This document shows positions 43,621-53,400 of a DNA stretch of 64,000 nucleotides, piece by piece. The notes under the pieces are model-generated. The model made no database searches and was not told where the DNA came from. It saw nothing but the letters and a program-made list of their open reading frames with translations. The DNA is from Pirellulales bacterium (GTDB taxonomy: Bacteria > Planctomycetota > Planctomycetia > Pirellulales > Thermoguttaceae), in the NCBI GenBank assembly GCA_016935315.1, contig JAFGRD010000118.1, positions 62,001 to 126,000 on the forward strand, read 5' to 3'. Numbering within the stretch: position 1 is the stretch's first letter; every line of letters begins with the position of its first letter. Made by a program: the position numbers and the translations under genes.

Positions 43621-44424
43621 ATGAGTATTCAAGCACTCTATTCGGCTGCCACCGGCATGTCGGCCATGGAAACCAAGTTGGACGTGGTGGCCAACAACCT
43701 GGCCAACATGCAGACGACCGGCTTTAAGAAGGGCCGCGCCAACTTCGAGGACCTGATCTACCGGCACGAGCGGTTGCCGGGGGCCGAAGACTCCGCCGGG
43801 CAATACACGCCCACCGGGATCTCGATCGGCCTTGGTACCCGCGTCTCCAGCATCCAGGGCGATTTCGAGCAGGGCCCGTTTCTGCTTACCGGCGAGCAAC
43901 TCGACGTGGCCATTCAGGGAGCGGGGTTCTTCCAGGTGGCGGACCCCAACGGAGACATCTACTACACGCGTGCGGGCAACTTCTCGCTGAATGCCAACGG
44001 CGACATCGTCATGGGCTCGGCGGGCATCGGCCGGTTGCTCGAGCCTCCGATCACCCTCCCCACCGATGCAACCGATATTTCGATCAGCCCCGAAGGCGTG
44101 GTGTCGGTCAGGGTACCCGGCGACACGTCACTGAGCCAGGTCGGTCAGATCGAGCTGGCCCATTTCGTCAACCCGGAAGGGCTTTTGAGGCTGGGAGAGA
44201 ACTTGTTTTCCGAGACGGACGCCTCGGGCTCGGCCTTGCTGGCCAATCCCGGCCAGGACGGTCTCGGAACGCTCCAACAAAACGCATTGGAATCCTCCAA
44301 CGTCGATCCGGTCGAGGAGCTGATCGGGCTAATCACCACCCAGCGAGCGTTCGAGCTCAACTCGAAAGCCATCCAGGTCGGCGACGAGATGCTGCAACTG
44401 GTCGCCAATTTGAAGAGGTTCTAG
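43621..44424 (+). CDS. flgG: Flagellar distal rod protein FlgG
   Basis: 267 residues, close to the E. coli length of 260. MSIQALYSAATGMSAMETKL, then DVVANNLANMQTTGFKKGRA with the FEDLIY segment, and the C-terminal VDPVEELIGLITTQRAFELNSKAIQ are diagnostic. It forms the distal rod outside the inner membrane and is exported through the flagellar type III apparatus without a cleaved signal. 48 bp after flgF. Confidence 0.95.
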   Translation: MSIQALYSAATGMSAMETKLDVVANNLANMQTTGFKKGRANFEDLIYRHERLPGAEDSAGQYTPTGISIGLGTRVSSIQGDFEQGPFLLTGEQLDVAIQGAGFFQVADPNGDIYYTRAGNFSLNANGDIVMGSAGIGRLLEPPITLPTDATDISISPEGVVSVRVPGDTSLSQVGQIELAHFVNPEGLLRLGENLFSETDASGSALLANPGQDGLGTLQQNALESSNVDPVEELIGLITTQRAFELNSKAIQVGDEMLQLVANLKRF

Positions 44425-44510
44425 TCGTCGCGCCACGGTCGTAGGCCCGGTCTCGAAAGGAATCGGGCCGTCTCGGAACCCGCAACCTTCCAGTCGTCGG
44501 GACAACCTCC

Positions 44511-45623
44511 ATGCAACGTTGGCAACGGTGGAAACACGACGGGACCGGCGTCTTCCCGTCCACGAGGTGTCTGGTGCTCGCGGCCGTGGTTTTCGGAATT
44601 GCCGCCGCCGGGTCGCGAACCATGCCGGCGGCCGAATTCCGATTGCGCCCCCAATATCAGAGCGACGGAACGCTGGTCACGCTGGGCGACGTGGCCGAGA
44701 TCTTCGCTACCGATCGGCAAGAGGCCGAGGCCTTGGCCGCCGTCGAGCTGTTTACACCTCCGACCACGTCGCGGGAACGTCTCGTCCGGTTGCGCGAGAT
44801 TCAGGACTTGTTGTTGCTGCGCGGCGTGAACCTGGCAGAGCATCGGTTTTCCGGATCCAGCCAGGTGACGATTCTCGGCGGCAGTCCCCCGGCGCCAAAG
44901 GAGCCCCAGGAGCGAACCTTGACGCCTTCGGTGGCAAGAAGGACCGACAGTCTCGTGGGCGAGGCCATCGTGCAATACCTCCAGCACAGCGTCTCGGCGA
45001 CCCAGTCCTGGAAGGTCGACGTGGCGTTGAATGCGGACCAGGCCAGGTTGGTTTCCCAGTCGGGCCAGGTGGTGTCGATTGCCGGCGGCGCGCCGCCCTG
45101 GACGGGCTTGCAGCGGTTCACCCTCACCGTCGAAACGTCCCGCGGACCGACCCAACTGCTTCTGCAGGCCCACGTCTCGTTGCCGTTGGCGGTGGTCGTG
45201 ACGGTCAGGCCGCTGATGCGTGGTACGCTGCTGCGCGCCGCCGACGTCGAATTGAAGCGGGAATCGCGACAAGACACCGATAGCACCCTGTTCTACTCGA
45301 TTGACGAGGTCGTCGGAAAAGAGATCACTCAGTCGATCCCCAAGGGGCAAGTCTTGCGGCCGCGCATGCTTCGCGCGCCGCTGCTGGTCCGTCGTGGCGA
45401 CGTGGTAACCGTATGTGCCCGCTGCAACGGCATCCTGGTGCGCACGACGGCTCGGGCGCGCGACGACGGAAGTCTCGGCGAGTTGATCGCGGTCGAGTCG
45501 CTGCAAGACCGTCAGAGGTATTACGCACGGGTCAGCAAGATCCGCGAAGTGGAGGTTCTTGCCCGCCCCGTTCAAGCCGGACAGGACGAAGTCCGCCGAC
45601 CGTCCGACGCCATGTGGCGATAG
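44511..45623 (+). CDS. flgA: P-ring assembly chaperone FlgA
   Basis: 370 residues, longer than usual (~220) because of an N-terminal extension. Signal-anchor VLAAVVFGIAAAGS near residue 22. The C-terminal SAF-like domain is characteristic: PLMRGTLLRAADVELKR, IDEVVGKEITQSIPKGQVL, then VVTVCARCNGILVRTTARARDDGSLGE. It acts in the periplasm to help FlgI polymerise around the rod. 86 bp after flgG. Confidence 0.9.
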   Translation: MQRWQRWKHDGTGVFPSTRCLVLAAVVFGIAAAGSRTMPAAEFRLRPQYQSDGTLVTLGDVAEIFATDRQEAEALAAVELFTPPTTSRERLVRLREIQDLLLLRGVNLAEHRFSGSSQVTILGGSPPAPKEPQERTLTPSVARRTDSLVGEAIVQYLQHSVSATQSWKVDVALNADQARLVSQSGQVVSIAGGAPPWTGLQRFTLTVETSRGPTQLLLQAHVSLPLAVVVTVRPLMRGTLLRAADVELKRESRQDTDSTLFYSIDEVVGKEITQSIPKGQVLRPRMLRAPLLVRRGDVVTVCARCNGILVRTTARARDDGSLGELIAVESLQDRQRYYARVSKIREVEVLARPVQAGQDEVRRPSDAMWR

Positions 45624-45659
45624 TCGGCGTGCATGGAAATGCGAAAGGAAGAAAACGTG

Positions 45660-46343
45660 ATGATCCTACGTTGGGGACGAATCCGCTGCGTGCTGCTGGT
45701 CTGCCTGGCCTGGTCTTCGGCGGCCGCCACGCAGAGTTGGGCCCAAAACTCCAGCCTGCTGAGCCGCTCCACGCAGCGCCGGCCGCTGACGTTGCAGGAT
45801 TACTCGTGGACCTATCAGGCTGCGCTCGAACCCAACAAGTTCGAGGCAAACGACCTGATCACCATCCTGGTCAAGACCAGATCGACGGTCATCAGCGAAG
45901 CGGAGACCGATCGCAAGAAGAAGGCCCACGCGACGGCTATCTTGAAGGACTGGGTCCTCTTAAAGGGGCTCACGAAGATCGTGCCCGACCCTCAGAGCGC
46001 GGGAGATCCCACGGTGGCTGCGTCGCTGGACAACAAGATGAAGTCGGAAGGCGGGTTCGAGTCTCTCGACTCGATCTCGTTCACGATCGCGTGCCGAGTG
46101 ATCGAGATTCGCCCCAACGGGAATCTGATCCTGGAAGGCCGCCGCACGATCGAGAACAACAACGAGATGTGGAACCAGGCGCTGACCGGCGAGGTCCGTC
46201 CGGAGGACGTGCAGCCGAACAACACGGTGCTGAGCGAGAACGTGGCCGACCTGCGGATCCGCAAATGGGAGGCCGGCAGCGTCCGTGACAGCTACCGCCG
46301 CGGCTGGTTCCTCCGCTGGTTGGACATGTATCAGCCTTGGTGA
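45660..46343 (+). CDS. flgH: Flagellar L-ring protein FlgH
   Basis: About 227 residues. The FlgH core is seen in FEANDLITILVKTRSTVISEAET, ACRVIEIRPNGNLILEGRRTIE and LSENVADLRI. The ATG at 45660 (or the GTG three bases before) follows AGGAAG. The leader (CVLLVCLAWSSAAATQSWAQ) looks like a signal-peptidase I site, not a lipobox: no Cys is preceded by L-A/S-G/A, although enterobacterial FlgH is a lipoprotein. It forms the outer-membrane L ring. Confidence 0.9.
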   Translation: MILRWGRIRCVLLVCLAWSSAAATQSWAQNSSLLSRSTQRRPLTLQDYSWTYQAALEPNKFEANDLITILVKTRSTVISEAETDRKKKAHATAILKDWVLLKGLTKIVPDPQSAGDPTVAASLDNKMKSEGGFESLDSISFTIACRVIEIRPNGNLILEGRRTIENNNEMWNQALTGEVRPEDVQPNNTVLSENVADLRIRKWEAGSVRDSYRRGWFLRWLDMYQPW

Positions 46344-46407
46344 ACAGTCTCTCGGCGAAAACCTTTTGTCGACAACGTCAATGCGGTGAAACAGAGGACA
46401 CCCGACC

Positions 46408-47472
46408 ATGAAGTCCCACCGGATCCACCTGCTGCTGGTGCCTGCCATCATCTTCACGTCGTGGGCCTTCACGGCGCCGGCCCCGGCACAAACCGTGCTG
46501 AAGAGCATTTGTCGCGTGAAGGGGCAGGAAGAGAACACGCTGCAAGGGCTGGGAATCGTGGTCGGGCTGAAAGGCACCGGCGACGGCGGGGACTTCCTTC
46601 CCACGATCAACAGCCTCGCCAAAATCATGACCGTGATGGGCGAGCCGCCCAGCTCTGGCGGACTTGCCGAACTGAAGGACGCCAAGAACGTGGCTCTGGT
46701 AGCCGTCACGGCGACCGTGCCGGCCGCCGGGGCACGCCAGGGCGATAAGATCGACTGCATGGTCAGCTCGATCGGGCCCGCGAAGGATCTGACCGGCGGG
46801 CGGCTCTTCCTCACGCCGCTGGTCGGTCCCGACCGCCATGACCCGACCGTGTACGCCTTCGCCGACGGCCTCCTCTCGATAGAAGACTCCACCGTCCCCA
46901 CCACGGGACGCGTCCACGCCGGTTGCCGGCTCGAAGCCGATTTCTTCAACCCCTTCGTCAAGGACGGCAGGATCACCCTGGTGCTCGACGCCAATCACGC
47001 CGACTTCGAGGTTGCCCAGAGCGTTGCCGAAGAAATCAACAAGAGCCTGGGATTCGGCACCGGCAGCCAGGATCTGGCCAAAGCGATCGACCAGTGCAAC
47101 ATCATCGTGGCCATTCCCAGTGAATACCGCGAATCTCACGTCATGTTCGTCTCCATGGTCCTCGGCACCCCGATCCGCGAACCACAGCCCGGCGCCCGCG
47201 TAGTGATCAACGAGCGGACGGGAAGCATCGTGATCAGCGGCGAGGTCGAAATCGGAGCGGTGGTGGTTACGCACAAGAACATCGTCATCGAGACGGGCGC
47301 CCCGGCCGGCGGCGGCTTCGTTCCCCTGGACCCCGGACAAACCTCCAAACCCAAGCTCGATGCGCTGGTCAAAGCCCTCAACGCCGTTCACGTTTCGACC
47401 GGAGATATCGTCGACATCATCAAGGGCCTGGATCGCAACGGCAAACTCCACGCCCAGTTGATTTTCGAGTAA
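46408..47472 (+). CDS. flgI: Flagellar P-ring protein FlgI
   Basis: 354 residues. Signal peptide to about residue 28, then the FlgI signature: SICRVKGQEENTLQGLGIVVGLKGTGD in the N-terminal part, VAVTATVPAAGARQGDKIDC in the middle and DALVKALNAVHVSTGDIVDIIK at the C-terminus. Forms the periplasmic ring around the rod in the peptidoglycan layer. It sits between its partner flgH (64 bp) and flgJ (29 bp). Confidence 0.95.
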   Translation: MKSHRIHLLLVPAIIFTSWAFTAPAPAQTVLKSICRVKGQEENTLQGLGIVVGLKGTGDGGDFLPTINSLAKIMTVMGEPPSSGGLAELKDAKNVALVAVTATVPAAGARQGDKIDCMVSSIGPAKDLTGGRLFLTPLVGPDRHDPTVYAFADGLLSIEDSTVPTTGRVHAGCRLEADFFNPFVKDGRITLVLDANHADFEVAQSVAEEINKSLGFGTGSQDLAKAIDQCNIIVAIPSEYRESHVMFVSMVLGTPIREPQPGARVVINERTGSIVISGEVEIGAVVVTHKNIVIETGAPAGGGFVPLDPGQTSKPKLDALVKALNAVHVSTGDIVDIIKGLDRNGKLHAQLIFE

Positions 47473-47501
47473 AGGCAGGCCGACCTGCCGGGAGAGTCTC
47501 G

Positions 47502-47822
47502 ATGAACGTCAACCTCGCAAGCCTCGCCACGACCGACGCCCTGCAGGGCCCTTTGCAGCCGGCGAAACCGGCTCCGCCCGGGAACGAAAATGACGCCGAA
47601 TTGCGCGACACCTTCAACTCGTTCGTGGGCGAGTCCCTGTTCGGACAGTTGCTCAAGGCGATGCGCAAGACGGTCGGCAAGTCGGCCTACTTCCACGGCG
47701 GCCAGGCCGAAGAGGTCTTTCAGCAACAGCTCGACCAAGTCCTCGCGGAGAAGCTCACGGAAGTCAGCGGCGAAAAGTTCAGCGAGCCGATGTTCGCGCT
47801 GTTCCAGCAGACCCGCATCTGA
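47502..47822 (+). CDS. flgJ: Rod-binding protein, FlgJ N-domain only
   Basis: 106 residues corresponding to the N-terminal rod-binding half of FlgJ (FNSFVGESLFGQLLKAMRKT; AEEVFQQQLDQVLAEKL). The muramidase half of enterobacterial FlgJ is absent, as in many other phyla, so peptidoglycan opening must come from another enzyme. 29 bp after flgI. Confidence 0.85.
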   Translation: MNVNLASLATTDALQGPLQPAKPAPPGNENDAELRDTFNSFVGESLFGQLLKAMRKTVGKSAYFHGGQAEEVFQQQLDQVLAEKLTEVSGEKFSEPMFALFQQTRI

Positions 47823-47968
47823 CCTGCAATTCCGCTAGCACGCTCCCACAGCCGACACCCGGCCGAACCCAAGGGAACGCGGAAACCCGCGTTGGACCCG
47901 CAGAAGAACACCTCCCCCCACATGGAGCCCGGTCCTTGATCGCCCCCCCAGTCAAAGAAGGCAAGTCG

Positions 47969-48454
47969 ATGGAAGCTTCTCTGGAATCCGAAGTGGCCAA
48001 GCTGTTGACCGATTTGTCAGTCGTCCAGGACGAGTTGCTGGAAATGCTGACGGAGAAGGGCCGGTTGCTGGCGGCGGTCGATCTCGCCGGCCTGAACGCC
48101 ATCGCTCCCCAAGAGCAGGCACTGATCAACTCTTTGCAGGATTGCCTGCAGCGCCGCCAGGACTTGCTCGACCGGGCCAGCCGCCAGGGGCTTCCTTCGG
48201 TGAGCATTCGGGCGCTTGCCCAGGCGCTTCCTCAGGCCCAGCGCGGCCCGCTGCACGAGCAGGTCAAGCTGGCCGGCTCCCGCGCCCGACTCCTGAAGCA
48301 CCATAGCCTGACCAATTGGGTGGTAATCCAACGCACACTGATACACCTTTCCCAGATGTTAGAGATTATCGCGACTGGCGGCCGTTTGCAGCCGACATAT
48401 GGAGAGGGTAAACCGGTCCATGCGAGCGGCGCTCTCGTAGACCGGGAAGCCTAG
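47969..48454 (+). CDS. flgN: FlgN-like flagellar export chaperone
   Basis: 161 residues, all-helical: VAKLLTDLSVVQDELLEMLTEKG and LNAIAPQEQALINSLQDCLQRR give the FlgN coiled-coil pattern. The C-terminal helix NWVVIQRTLIHLSQMLEIIA resembles the FlgK/FlgL-binding part. Its position just before flgK and flgL, its clients, supports the call. The ATG at 47969 (AAGG upstream) is preferred to the TTG at 47936. No flgM gene is seen next to it. Confidence 0.75.
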   Translation: MEASLESEVAKLLTDLSVVQDELLEMLTEKGRLLAAVDLAGLNAIAPQEQALINSLQDCLQRRQDLLDRASRQGLPSVSIRALAQALPQAQRGPLHEQVKLAGSRARLLKHHSLTNWVVIQRTLIHLSQMLEIIATGGRLQPTYGEGKPVHASGALVDREA

Positions 48455-48493
48455 GGGATATAGGGGGGTTCGCGAAAACGCGAAGCATAGATC

Positions 48494-50203
48494 ATGTCTC
48501 TGTTCAGCTCCATCCGGATGGCGGCCAACACGCTGCGGGCGATGGACATCTCCCTGCAGGTGACTGGCCAGAATATCGCCAACGCCAACACGCCGGGCTA
48601 CATTCGCGAGGACGTGATCCTCGCGCCGTCTCCCACGCAGCGCGTCGGCGGTCTGCTGCTGGGCACGGGCGTCGACGTCGAGGCCGTGGTTCAGAAGATC
48701 GACCATTTCCTCGAAGAGCGCCTCCGCGGATCCGTCAGCGACCGGATGGACGCCGAAACTCAGGAGAGCAGCTACCAGCAGTTGGAGGGAGTGATCGGAG
48801 AGCTCAGCGACACCGACTTGAGCACTGCGCTGAATACGTTCTTCTCCGGCATCGCCGAAATCCTCAACCAGCCCGAAAGCGTCTCGGTCCGCAACCTCGC
48901 GGTTCTGCAGGGCGGCACGTTGACCGACGGCATCAACCGGATGGCCGAGCGGGTGTCGACCATTCGCGCCGACACCAATGATCGCATTATCGACATGGCC
49001 GATAGCATCAATCGCCTGGTGGAGCAGATTCGGGAGCTCAACGTCCGGATCGCCAACACGGAAGGGGGCGACGTGTCGAGGAGCGACGCGGTCGGGCTGC
49101 GGGACCAACGGCTCCAGGCGATGGAAGATCTGGCCAAGCTGATCGATATTCGGGTGCGGGAACAGCCCAGTGGGGCGGTGGTCGTCTATTCCGGCAGCGA
49201 TTTCCTGGTTTTCGAGGGAATCGCCCGCGAGGTCGAGGTCGTGCTCGACAGCGATCGAGGCCTTTCCGTGGCCGACATCCACATGGTCAACACCGACGCC
49301 CCGATCGATCCGGCCGCCGGTGAGCTCCGGGGTCTGCTCGACTCCCGCGACAACATCATGGGCGATTTCCTCGACCAGCTCGACGAGTTCGCCCGAACCT
49401 TGGCGTTCGAGTTCAACAAGATCTATTCCTCGGGCCAGGGCCTGAATGGATACGGGGCGCTGACCAGCGAGTTTGCCGTCGACGATATCAACGAGCCGCT
49501 GAACGACGCCGGGCTGCAATTCACGCCGGTCAACGGGTCGTTCCAGGTGCTGGTCCACAACAGGCAGACCGGCGAGACCCAAACGACCGACATCTTCGTC
49601 GACCTGAACGGCCTGGGCAACGACATCACGCTGGACGGCACGACCGGCCCCTCGCTGACGGCCATGCTGGACGACATCGACGGGATTTCGGCCAGCACCA
49701 ACAGCGGCAAGCTGACGATCACCAGCGACTCCCCCGACCACGAATTCACGTTTGCCAACGACACCAGCGGCCTGTTGGCGGCGCTGGGTTTGAACACGTT
49801 CTTCAGCGGCTACAATGCCGCCAGCCTGGGCGTCAACGCCGTGCTTCAGCACGACCCCGCCACCTTCGCCGCCAGCAACGCGGGGATCGGGGCCGACACC
49901 GGCAACGCCATTGAGCTTGCCGTCTTCCTCGACCACCCCATTCAGTCCCAGAACAACGAGACCTTGGCCGTGATGTACGACCGCATGATCGGCGAGACTA
50001 CCCAGGCGGCCTCGATCACGCGGGCCGTGGCCGACGGCGCCCGCGTCTTTGAAGACACGCTGCGCGGGCAGAAGCTGGCCGTCAGCGGCGTGAGCCTCGA
50101 CGAGGAAGCCGTGCGGATGATCTCGTATCAGCGGTCTTACCAGGCGTCCGCGCGGTACATCGCCACGCTCAACGAGCTGTTCGGCGTCCTGGTCAGCATA
50201 TAG
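48494..50203 (+). CDS. flgK: Hook-filament junction protein FlgK
   Basis: 569 residues, normal length. The N-terminus (MDISLQVTGQNIANANTPGY) and C-terminus (VSGVSLDEEAVRMISYQRSY, then ASARYIATLNELFGVLVSI) are canonical. Between them are FlgK helices (IIDMADSINRLVEQIRELNV; VGLRDQRLQAMEDLAKLIDI). It is the first of the two junction proteins, exported with the help of FlgN. 39 bp after flgN. Confidence 0.95.
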   Translation: MSLFSSIRMAANTLRAMDISLQVTGQNIANANTPGYIREDVILAPSPTQRVGGLLLGTGVDVEAVVQKIDHFLEERLRGSVSDRMDAETQESSYQQLEGVIGELSDTDLSTALNTFFSGIAEILNQPESVSVRNLAVLQGGTLTDGINRMAERVSTIRADTNDRIIDMADSINRLVEQIRELNVRIANTEGGDVSRSDAVGLRDQRLQAMEDLAKLIDIRVREQPSGAVVVYSGSDFLVFEGIAREVEVVLDSDRGLSVADIHMVNTDAPIDPAAGELRGLLDSRDNIMGDFLDQLDEFARTLAFEFNKIYSSGQGLNGYGALTSEFAVDDINEPLNDAGLQFTPVNGSFQVLVHNRQTGETQTTDIFVDLNGLGNDITLDGTTGPSLTAMLDDIDGISASTNSGKLTITSDSPDHEFTFANDTSGLLAALGLNTFFSGYNAASLGVNAVLQHDPATFAASNAGIGADTGNAIELAVFLDHPIQSQNNETLAVMYDRMIGETTQAASITRAVADGARVFEDTLRGQKLAVSGVSLDEEAVRMISYQRSYQASARYIATLNELFGVLVSI

Positions 50204-50271
50204 GGACTCGTAAGAGCATCGTGTGGGGCATTCCGGCAGATGACTGCACTTTCTGAAGCAACGGTACTTAC

Positions 50272-50371
50272 TGGTATTTGCATTGTGAATGATCAAGGCC
50301 GACCAACGGGAGGCCGGAAGAGTCGGGTTCCCATTGGTCGCCCTCGCGCATTGAGTGTGCAAGCATCAACA
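50272..50371. repeat. Dispersed quasi-palindromic element, copy H
   Basis: Complete copy in D orientation: TTTGCATTGTGAATGATC, arms GGCCGACCAACGGGAGG and GGTTCCCATTGGTCG, right end GTGTGCAAGCATCAAC. It sits inside the flagellar operon between flgK and flgL. Confidence 0.9.
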
Positions 50372-50403
50372 GGCCCACAAACCACCAGCAGTGATCGGTA
50401 GCC

Positions 50404-53400
50404 ATGGGTTCGGTCATCGGCATCCCCACCACGCGCGTTAGCGACTTGTTCGTCCGCCAGCGGCTGCTCAGCCAGGTCCAGCGCGACCAGCTCGACATGT
50501 TCAGCCTGCAGATGCAGTTGAGCACGGGGCACCGTTTCCAGGTTCCCAGCGAAGACGCCGACGCCGCCCAGCGGGTCATCGGCCTGCAGCGTCTGCTGGA
50601 GCGCAAAGAGCAGGTGCAGACCAACCTGACCACCAATCAGTCGTACCTTTCCGCAACCGACACGGCCTTGTCCACAATCTCCGACAGCATGGCCGAGGTT
50701 CGTGCCGTGGCCCTGGGCGTACTGGGGACGATTGCTTCCGACACCCAACGCGAGGCCGCCGCGCAGCAAGTGCGAGAGACGATGCGGCAACTGGTCGATG
50801 CCGGCAACCAGCAGTTCCGCGGCCGGTACCTGTTCACCGGCACCAACACGATGATCCAGCCGTTCGGTGCGACGGAAAGCGGCGCCGTGGAATACTCCGG
50901 CAACGAGGGGCGACTCTCCAGCTACTCCGACATCGACCTGTTGTTCGATACGAACCTGCACGGCGTCGAAGTCTTTGGAGCCCTTTCGGACGCCGTGCTG
51001 GGCACCGTAAACCTCGATCCGGCTCTGACCTTCGACACGCGCCTGTGCGATCTCAACGGCGGCCAGGGCATCGCCTCCGGAAGCATCGCCGTCTCCAACG
51101 GCACCCATACCAGCACGATCGATCTCACCTCGGCCGAGACAATCGGCGATGTCGCCGCGATCATCCACGCCCATCCGCCCGCCGGAACGACGCTCGACGT
51201 GCAGGTCACCGCTACCGGACTGGTCATCCAACTGAACGGGGCGCCGGGCGACCTGCTGACGATCAAGGAAGTGGGCGGGGGGACCACGGCCCACGACTTG
51301 GGAATCCTCACCACCACCGGCGTCGGCGCGCCGGTCGTCGGCGAAGACCTGGACCCCATCCTTCGCGGGACCACCCGGCTGAACAGTGTCTTGGGAACGC
51401 GCGCCACGGCCCTGGTCCCCTCGGCCGGCAACGACAACGACCTGATCTTCGAAGCCCCCGAGGTCGGGACCTCGTTCGACGGCATCGAGATCGATTTTCT
51501 CGACGACGGCTCCGTGGTCGCCGCCGGCAACGAGGTGGCTACCTACGACGACGCCACGCGCACGTTGACCGTAACCGTCCTGACGGGCAAGACCCAGGCA
51601 CGGCACGTGGTGGCCGCCGTGCAGACAGCCTTCGACGCGGGCACCGTCCCGATTACCGCCCGACTCAATCCCCTGGATGATCGCTATGGCGGAATCGGCC
51701 CCATTGAAGTCCCGGCGCCCGGCGTGCCGGCCGGCACCACCGGTGGCGGCAGCGGAACCCGCTTTGACCAGGACATGGGGCTGCAGATCGTCAACGGAAA
51801 TCGGACCCACGTGATCGACTTCGCCAACGCCGAGACGATCGAAGACGTGCTCAACGCGCTGAACATGTCCGACGCCGGCGTGCTGGCCCAGATCAACGAA
51901 AACGCCACGGGAATCGACATCCGCAGCCGGCTCAGCGGGGCGGATTTCATGATCGGCGAAAACGGCGGCGCCACGGCCACCCAGTTGGGTCTGCGCACCT
52001 TCGCCGCCAGCTCCCGGCTGGAAGACTTCAACTACGGCGACCCCGACACGGGTGTCGGCGGCATTGCCGCACAACCAGGCACCGACTTCACGATCGGCGC
52101 GGCCGACGGCACGACGCTGGAGATCGACGTCAGCACCGCGGTCACCGTCCAGGACGTTTTGGACACGATCAACAACGCCGTCGATCCCAACACCGGATTG
52201 ACGCAGACGGTCGTCACAGCCCAGTTGGCTGCCTTCGGCAACGGCATTGAACTGCTCGATACGTCCGGCGCCGTGGGACCACTCACGGTCCACCGGGAAC
52301 CGCCCTCGCTGGCGGCCATCCGCCTGGGACTGGTGCCCGAAGGTCAAGAAGACAACTCCGCGGCCGCGCCTCCGCAAGCCGCCACCGCGACCATCGTCTC
52401 GGCGGCGGTGCGCAGCAACCTGGTGTTTACGGCCAATCATCCGGGCACGGAATACAACGGGGTACGGGTCGTTTTCGAGGACGGCGGCTCGCCGGGCGTG
52501 AACTTCGACCAGGACGCCGGCACGCTCACCTTCGGAATTACCGCCGGGGTGACCACGGCCGCCGATATCATCGACACGCTGAATGGCAGTTGGGCCTCCG
52601 CCCACTTCAGCGCCACGCTCGACCCCACCGACGCCACCAACGACGGCAACGGCAACGTGGCCGACGCGGGACCGCTTCCCTTCGCCGGCGGCGCGCCCGG
52701 CACTTCGGCCGCCGCGGCGGTAGCCTTTCCCGGAACCGACAACGACGTGATCCTCACCGCCGCAACCGGCGGCGACGGCACGCCCTGGAACGGCACCAAC
52801 GTCGTCTTCAGCGGCGTTCCCGGCGGCCCTATCGGCTTCGCCTCCGTGCCCGGCACGTTGACGATCACCTACGACTCTGCCGGCACCACGGCCCAACAGG
52901 TCGTGGCCAACCTGATGGCCGACGTGGGGTTTACGGCCAATTTCACGATCAGCCTCGATCCGGCCGATCCCGCGCCCAACGACGGCAGCGGCCCGGTCGA
53001 CCCGACCGACGGCTACGCGGCACCCATGGCCGGCGGCACGGAGACCCTGGTCGGCGCCGACACCAATCCCCTGGAGGTCAAGGGTCTGTTTACGGCCCTG
53101 TTGCGGCTGGAGGTGGCGCTGCAGACGGACGACCCGCTGGAGGCCCAACGCGCCATCGCCCTGTTGGACGAGCACACGCTGAATATGAACTTCGCCCGGG
53201 CCGAACTCGGCGCCCGCCAACAGGGCCTCGACATCATGCAACAGCGGCTGGAAACCGAAGAGATCGATCTGAAGACGGCCGTCTCCGAAGACTTCGATGC
53301 CGATCTGGTCCAGGCGATCTCCGACTTCACGGGCCGGCAGGTCGCCTTCGAGGCCGCGCTGCGGGCCACCGCCGAGATCTTCCAGATGACGCTGCTGAAC

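Noticed and set aside
47823-47968. A flgM anti-sigma-28 gene next to flgN
   Set aside because: The gap is only 146 bp and no frame with FlgM-like helices is present on either strand; flgM must be elsewhere if it exists.
48359-48454. Frame opposite flgN/flgK beginning inside copy H of the dispersed element
   Set aside because: Several long minus-strand frames start within element copies only because both arms contain start codons; the encoded peptide is translated repeat.
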